Of a stretch of DNA of 64,000 bases, positions 59,674 to 64,000 are shown one piece after another. The position numbers and the translations under genes are program-made. Under the pieces are notes generated by a model. It was given only the letters and a program-made list of their open reading frames with translations. It was not told the DNA's origin and did no database searches. Source of the DNA: JAVSMW01 sp032027005 (GTDB taxonomy: Bacteria; Bacillota; Thermincolia; Thermincolales; UBA2595); assembly GCA_032027005.1 (NCBI GenBank), contig JAVSMW010000005.1:1-64000 (forward strand), in the 5' to 3' direction. The stretch's first letter is position 1. The number at the start of each line of letters is the position of its first letter.

Positions 59674-61599
59674 CTACTCTTCTTTATTACTGTATTTGGA
59701 GGCAATTTCCTGCATGGCTCCAGGATCAGCCAGAGTTGTGACATCCCCGATAGCACGCCCTTCGGCGATATCCCTGAGAAGGCGGCGCATAATCTTACCG
59801 GAACGGGTTTTGGGCAGCCCTGAGGTGTAGATTATATCATCAGGCCGGGCAATTGGGCCAATCTTTGCAGCAACATGTTTTTTTAGCTTATCTGTAAGGT
59901 CAGGTGTTGCATTAAATCCATCTCGCAGAATGACGAAGGCACATACTGATTCACCCTTGAGATCGTGCTTCTTACCGACTACCGCGGATTCGGCAACTTC
60001 CGGGCATTCCACCAGAGCACTCTCAACCTCTGCAGTACCAAGGCGATGGCCGGAAACGTTCAGTACATCATCAACACGCCCGGTCACCCAGATATAGCCC
60101 ATTTCGTCACGTCTGGCTCCATCACCTGCAAAATAGTAATCACCAAAACGCTTCCAGTAGGTATCCACATAACGGTCCGGGTCACCATAGACGGTTCTGA
60201 GCATGGAAGGCCACGGTGACTTCACAACCAGATAACCGACATCAACAGAGTTCTTGTTCTCATCGACAATATCAATTTCAATACCCGGAAAGGGGTTGGT
60301 CGCAGTTCCAGGTTTTAGTGGTGTAACACCAGGCAGCGGGGTACACATAAAGGCACCGGTTTCGGTCTGCCACCAGGTATCCATGATAGGAGCTATCCCA
60401 TTACCGATATTTTCACGGTACCAGATCCAGGCCTCCGGGTTAATTGGTTCGCCTACTGAACCAAGGATTTTAATAGCAGACAGGTCATGCTTTTGGGGGT
60501 ACTCGGTGCCCCATTTCATAAAAGTCCTGATTGCGGTAGGCGCAGTATAAAATTTGGTCACACCATACCTTTCAGCCATATCCCACATTCTATCCTTATC
60601 AGGATAATCGATGGTCCCATCATACATAAATACAGTCATCCCTAGTGCCAGGGGCGCATAGACCACATAGCTGTGGCCGGTAATCCAGCCAATATCCGCA
60701 GTACACCAATAAACATCATCTTCTTTGACATCAAATACATATTTCAGGGTAGCCTGGGTTTGTACCAGGTAACCCCCCGTGGTATGCACAACACCTTTAG
60801 GCTTGCCGGTAGTTCCGGATGTATAGAGAATAAAAAGCAAATCTTCGGCATCCATTTCCTCCGGCTCACAAGAGCTTCCCGCCGCATCCATCAGCTCATG
60901 ATACCAAAAGTCACGCCCTGCAGCCATTTCCACTTCATTCCCGGCGTTCTTCACGATAATGGATTTTTGAATTGAGGGCGTACCTTCCAAAGCCTTATCA
61001 GCATTATCTTTCAGCGGGAACGGTGCTCCCCGGCGGAAGTTCCCGTCCGCAGTAATTATAATTTTGGCCTGGCAGTCATTGATTCTATCCCGCAGGGATT
61101 CCGGGCTAAATCCTCCAAAGACGAGGGAATGGGCAGCACCAACCCGGGTACAGGCCAGCATTGCCACAACAGCTTCAGGAATCATCGGCATATAAAGGGC
61201 CACCCTGTCCCCTTTGGTCACCCCAAGGCTTTTTAAAACATTGGCAAATTTATTTACTTCGCGATAAAGCATGCCATAAGTAAGACATACCTGTTTGCCA
61301 ATTTCACTTTCATAGAGAATGGCCGCTTTATTCCGGCGGTCTGATTTAGCATGACGATCCACGCAGTTATACGAGATATTCAGCTTGCCATTGATAAACC
61401 ATTTAAAAAAAGGAGCATTGCTGTCATCCAGCACCTTTTCGTAGGGCTTAAACCAGGTCACCAGTTCTTTGGCCTGAGCATCCCAAAAGCCAAGGCGGTC
61501 TTTGTGGGCAGCCTCGTAAATATCCGCTTTAGCGTTGGCATTTTCCGCGAGTTCGGCAGGCGGATTAAAAATCATATTTTCTAACGCGACATTCTCCAT
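59674..61599 (-). CDS. acsA: acetyl-CoA synthetase
   Basis: A 641-residue full-length AMP-forming acetyl-CoA synthetase. Seen: FFKWFINGKLNISYNCVDRH, the P-loop ILYTSGTTGKPKGVVHTTGG, the acetate pocket and DTWWQTETGAFM, the hinge GRVDDVLNVSGHRLGTAEVE, and PKTRSGKIMRRLLR with the lysine that is often acetylated for control. It allows growth on acetate or recapture of acetate. Distances to the neighbour paralogue (12 bp) suggest one transcript. ATG 61599 follows GAGGGGAG. Confidence 0.97.
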   Translation of the reverse strand: MENVALENMIFNPPAELAENANAKADIYEAAHKDRLGFWDAQAKELVTWFKPYEKVLDDSNAPFFKWFINGKLNISYNCVDRHAKSDRRNKAAILYESEIGKQVCLTYGMLYREVNKFANVLKSLGVTKGDRVALYMPMIPEAVVAMLACTRVGAAHSLVFGGFSPESLRDRINDCQAKIIITADGNFRRGAPFPLKDNADKALEGTPSIQKSIIVKNAGNEVEMAAGRDFWYHELMDAAGSSCEPEEMDAEDLLFILYTSGTTGKPKGVVHTTGGYLVQTQATLKYVFDVKEDDVYWCTADIGWITGHSYVVYAPLALGMTVFMYDGTIDYPDKDRMWDMAERYGVTKFYTAPTAIRTFMKWGTEYPQKHDLSAIKILGSVGEPINPEAWIWYRENIGNGIAPIMDTWWQTETGAFMCTPLPGVTPLKPGTATNPFPGIEIDIVDENKNSVDVGYLVVKSPWPSMLRTVYGDPDRYVDTYWKRFGDYYFAGDGARRDEMGYIWVTGRVDDVLNVSGHRLGTAEVESALVECPEVAESAVVGKKHDLKGESVCAFVILRDGFNATPDLTDKLKKHVAAKIGPIARPDDIIYTSGLPKTRSGKIMRRLLRDIAEGRAIGDVTTLADPGAMQEIASKYSNKEE

Positions 61600-61624
61600 A
61601 TATTCCTCTCCCCTCAGATTGTCT

Positions 61625-61644
61625 TTGTCCTATCGTAAGACTCC
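61625..61644. repeat. fragment of repeat family A
   Basis: TGTCCTATCGTAAGACTCC matches the left end of the family A units at 11524 and 32568, but the sequence then departs. It lies in the leader of acsA. Confidence 0.5.
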
Positions 61645-61824
61645 GATGAATACTTAGTGTCTAAATTGTAAGACATACTAAGTTAATAGTCATTATTTTG
61701 GCGGCGAATGGCAATAAAACATAGTTAAACGGTCTGATTACTTGCTAATATATCACGATAGGAGTATAAACCCCGAAAAAAACGGAAACCCTTTAAAGGA
61801 TGTTATCACTAAGAAGGGCGGAGT

Positions 61825-62184
61825 ATGATGAGCAAAGATGAACCATGGGATATGCTTTCCGATAAAAAGATTTGGTCAATGTTAACTAACTCTGAATATA
61901 ATATCACCGCTAATCTTTTGCGGCTGCTCCTGATTGAATTATACAGCAGAATTAGGAACCTGGAATATGAAAACAACACCCTGAAGGTGCTGCTTTTCGA
62001 ATATGAAATCATTGATGAAAAACTGTATTTAGAGGCCCTATCCCATGTTAAAGATTTCTTCAAAGAATGGGATGAGCGAAAAGCCACAGAAGTTGACTTT
62101 TTCGCCAAGTCTGGTATCTCTTTTGTTGATTGGGCAGCCTTTACGGCTAAAGGTAAGTTTGACGGCAATATGTTAAATGGTTAA
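61825..62184 (+). CDS. hypothetical protein of 119 residues
   Basis: A single plus-strand gene with GGCGGAG before the ATG. The product is mostly helical and charged (NITANLLRLLLIELYSRIRN, LSHVKDFFKEWDERKATEVD) without membrane segments. I do not recognise a family. The codon pattern and ribosome binding site support a real gene. It converges with cimA and shares a terminator with it. Confidence 0.65.
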   Translation: MMSKDEPWDMLSDKKIWSMLTNSEYNITANLLRLLLIELYSRIRNLEYENNTLKVLLFEYEIIDEKLYLEALSHVKDFFKEWDERKATEVDFFAKSGISFVDWAAFTAKGKFDGNMLNG

Positions 62185-62195
62185 ATAACAAAAAA

Positions 62196-62221
62196 CGGGA
62201 GGTTTTAATCCTCCCGATTTT
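62196..62221. terminator. terminator shared by converging genes
   Basis: CGGGAGG (62196-62202) pairs with CCTCCCG (62210-62216) around TTTTAAT, followed by ATTTTG on the plus strand and by TTTTTTGTT on the minus strand. The hairpin overlaps the last codons of cimA. Confidence 0.85.
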
Positions 62222-63797
62222 GCTCAGCTTTTTCTTTTTTAAGCAAACCATAGGCCAAGCTGTCTGCCAGGGCTAGCCAGCTGGCTTCAATGATGTTGCC
62301 GGAGACCCCCACTGTACCCCAGGAACCCTGATGATCTTGAGTTTCAATCAATACCCGCACCTGTGAACCTGTGCCGTTCTTGCCTTCCAATACCCGCACC
62401 TTATAGTCAGCCAGGATCATATCCTTAATGGCTGGATAAAATCCCTCTAAAGCTTTGCGCAGGGCATTGTCAAGAGCATTAACGGGACCATTGCCTTCTG
62501 CGGCAGTATGGACAATTTCGTCCCCCACCCTCATCTTGATAGTAACTTCAGTGTCGGCACTGCCATCTTCCTTCTTTTCCATGATAACCCGGAGATTCTC
62601 CAATTTAAATGGCTCCCGGTAGCCGTTAAAACCTTTCCTCAGCAAAAGTTCAAAAGAACCCTCAGCTCCTTCAAACTGGTACCCCTGATGTTCAAGATTC
62701 TTGATCTTTTCAAGTACGGCTTTGGTCTCCGGGTTGGTATGATTTAGGTCTAGATCAAGATTGAGTTCGTCAACCTTATAAATAATATTGCTCATCCCTG
62801 AAAGTTCCGAAACTAGTACTCTCCGGAGATTACCGACGGTTTCCGGGGGAATATGTTCATAAGTTTCCGGGTTCTTTAATAAGGCGCTGACATGAATCCC
62901 GCCCTTATGAGCAAAGGCGCTGTTGCCGACATAAGGTTGATGTGAATTTGGGATAAGGTTTGCCAGTTCACTGACATAACGGGATAATTCTGTGAGGCTC
63001 GTAAGCTCTGCTTCAGGCAGGCATTCATATCCCATTTTCAGCATCAGGTTTGGAATAATTGAACAAAGGTTGGCATTTCCGCATCTCTCACCATAACCAT
63101 TCACTGTCCCCTGCACTTGCACGGCCCCGGCCTCAACAGCCACCAGGGAGTTGGCCACCGCCAGTTCACCGTCATTATGAGCGTGAATGCCCAGGGGCAA
63201 GTGGACGGTCTCCTTTACCTTCCTGACAATCTGCAGGATTTCCAGTGGCAGGCTCCCGCCATTGGTGTCACACAAACAGAGCAGGTCAGCACCGGCTTCC
63301 TGAGCAGCCAGGATAGTTTTCAGGGCATATTCCGGGTTACGTTTATACCCGTCGAAGAAATGTTCCGCATCATAAATAACTTCCAGACCCTGAGACTTCA
63401 AGTACCTCACTGTATCAGTGATCATCCTAAGGTTCTCTTCAAGGGTCGTATTTAAGGCATGGGTGACATGAAAATCCCAGCTCTTGCCGAATATTGCCGC
63501 GGTCTTGACCCCGGATTCTACAGTAGCCTGAATACTAGGGTCCTTGGCCGGATCATTTCCCGCTTTGCAGGTGCTGCCAAAAGCCACAACTTTAGCATTC
63601 TCCAGGTCATATTCCCTGATCCGGAGAAAAAACTCCATATCCTTAGGGTTAGATCCCGGCCAGCCGCCCTCAATATAACTGAATCCCATTTTATCTAACC
63701 TTAAAGCAATTTTCAGTTTATCTTCAACAGACAGGGAAACCCCTTCACCCTGGGTCCCGTCTCGAAGTGTTGTGTCATAAAGTAATATCTTTTTCAT
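62205..63797 (-). CDS. cimA: (R)-citramalate synthase
   Basis: A 530-residue enzyme of the isopropylmalate/citramalate synthase family that condenses pyruvate and acetyl-CoA in the pyruvate route to isoleucine. The barrel begins LLYDTTLRDGTQGEGVSLSV, contains GGWPGSNPKD, the metal histidines in GIHAHNDGELAVANS and VNGYGERCGNANL, and ends in a LeuA-type allosteric domain (about 400-515). The CimA/NifV-like type with this N-terminus (EGGWPGSNP) is distinct from LeuA. It follows leuB by 12 bp, so it is in a branched-chain amino acid operon. Confidence 0.93.
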   Translation of the reverse strand: MKKILLYDTTLRDGTQGEGVSLSVEDKLKIALRLDKMGFSYIEGGWPGSNPKDMEFFLRIREYDLENAKVVAFGSTCKAGNDPAKDPSIQATVESGVKTAAIFGKSWDFHVTHALNTTLEENLRMITDTVRYLKSQGLEVIYDAEHFFDGYKRNPEYALKTILAAQEAGADLLCLCDTNGGSLPLEILQIVRKVKETVHLPLGIHAHNDGELAVANSLVAVEAGAVQVQGTVNGYGERCGNANLCSIIPNLMLKMGYECLPEAELTSLTELSRYVSELANLIPNSHQPYVGNSAFAHKGGIHVSALLKNPETYEHIPPETVGNLRRVLVSELSGMSNIIYKVDELNLDLDLNHTNPETKAVLEKIKNLEHQGYQFEGAEGSFELLLRKGFNGYREPFKLENLRVIMEKKEDGSADTEVTIKMRVGDEIVHTAAEGNGPVNALDNALRKALEGFYPAIKDMILADYKVRVLEGKNGTGSQVRVLIETQDHQGSWGTVGVSGNIIEASWLALADSLAYGLLKKEKAEQNRED

Positions 63798-63809
63798 TGC
63801 TTCTACTCC

Positions 63810-64000
63810 TCAGATTTGCTCCACTACCCGGTCACCCATTTCCGCTGTGTTCACCGGCTTACCGCCATCTTCCATAATGTCAGGAGTCCGGTAACCCAAA
63901 TCAAGCACTTTTACCACAGCATCTTCAATAACTTTTGCTTCATCATTGAGATCAAAGGCATACCTGAGCATCATCGCCGCTGAGAGAATAGTTGCCAAAG
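63810..64000 (-). CDS. leuB: 3-isopropylmalate dehydrogenase, C-terminal part (cut by window edge)
   Basis: Only the last 62 or so residues are in the window (LATILSAAMMLRYAFDLNDE ... PDIMEDGGKPVNTAEMGDRV), which match the end of LeuB. The gene continues beyond position 64000. It oxidises and decarboxylates 3-isopropylmalate in leucine synthesis, and it also acts on the methylmalate of the citramalate pathway, in keeping with cimA next to it. Confidence 0.9.
   Translation of the reverse strand, partial: LATILSAAMMLRYAFDLNDEAKVIEDAVVKVLDLGYRTPDIMEDGGKPVNTAEMGDRVVEQI

Noticed and set aside
1..64000. tRNA, rRNA, T-box leaders or a replication origin.
   Set aside because: No conserved tRNA arms, T-box sequences, rRNA stretches or DnaA-box clusters were noticed on reading; a covariance search would be needed to exclude weak cases.

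Overview
The window looks like a chromosome segment of a strictly anaerobic, Gram-positive clostridial bacterium, probably a Desulfotomaculum/Pelotomaculum-type member of the Peptococcaceae. This is inferred from purine-rich ribosome binding sites with frequent GTG/TTG starts, a glmS ribozyme before glmS, the cdaA-cdaR-glmM cluster, three sigma-54 activators, a tungsten aldehyde:ferredoxin oxidoreductase family protein and citramalate synthase. No rRNA, tRNA or CRISPR array was seen. Species was not determined.

Positions 1-45.5 kb form a catabolic island, almost all on the minus strand, made of three co-oriented cassettes. Each has the order: regulator gene, palindromic operator DNA, -24/-12 (sigma-54) promoter, catabolic operon. 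Cassette A (about 0.5-15.3 kb) has an AcoR-like activator, an array of 17-bp palindromes, and an operon with a TRAP transporter (two DctP paralogues, DctQ, DctM), an M24-fold protein, an M29/NicX-like protein, a thiamine-diphosphate enzyme, an AOR and an acyl-CoA ligase. Cassette B (15.5-29.6 kb) has a histidine kinase/NtrC-type pair and an operon with a beta-keto acid cleavage enzyme (BKACE), a Tm-1-like protein, two proteins resembling phenylphosphate synthase subunits PpsA and PpsB, a separate-subunit biotin carboxylase system (BCCP, BC, PycB/OadA-like carboxyltransferase) and acetoacetyl-CoA synthetase. Cassette C (32.7-45.4 kb) has a paralogous kinase/regulator pair and an operon with a lone CoA-transferase A subunit, a second BKACE and five genes in the order of acetophenone carboxylase apcABCDE.

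Cassettes B and C make sense together as two different ATP-dependent ways to carboxylate a ketone. The product, a beta-keto acid, would be split by BKACE with acetyl-CoA into acyl-CoA and acetoacetate, which acetoacetyl-CoA synthetase then activates. Cassette B, a Pps-like phosphotransferase combined with a biotin-dependent carboxyltransferase that has a changed active site, is the best candidate for an undescribed system. No reaction here is proven by sequence alone.

Between the cassettes (29.6-32.7 kb) lie small membrane/lipoprotein genes, gene remnants and a tandem, foldable 5' leader that may be a new riboswitch-like RNA. From 46.5 to 47.9 kb is a graveyard of insertion sequences. From 48 kb on the content is housekeeping: glmS with its ribozyme, glmM, cdaR, cdaA, a DUF881/small-basic-protein cluster, a lytic transglycosylase, acetyl-CoA synthetase with a C-terminally collapsed paralogue, cimA and the end of leuB. 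Two families of short palindromic repeats are scattered through the window; one supplies the C-terminus of the biotin carboxylase.
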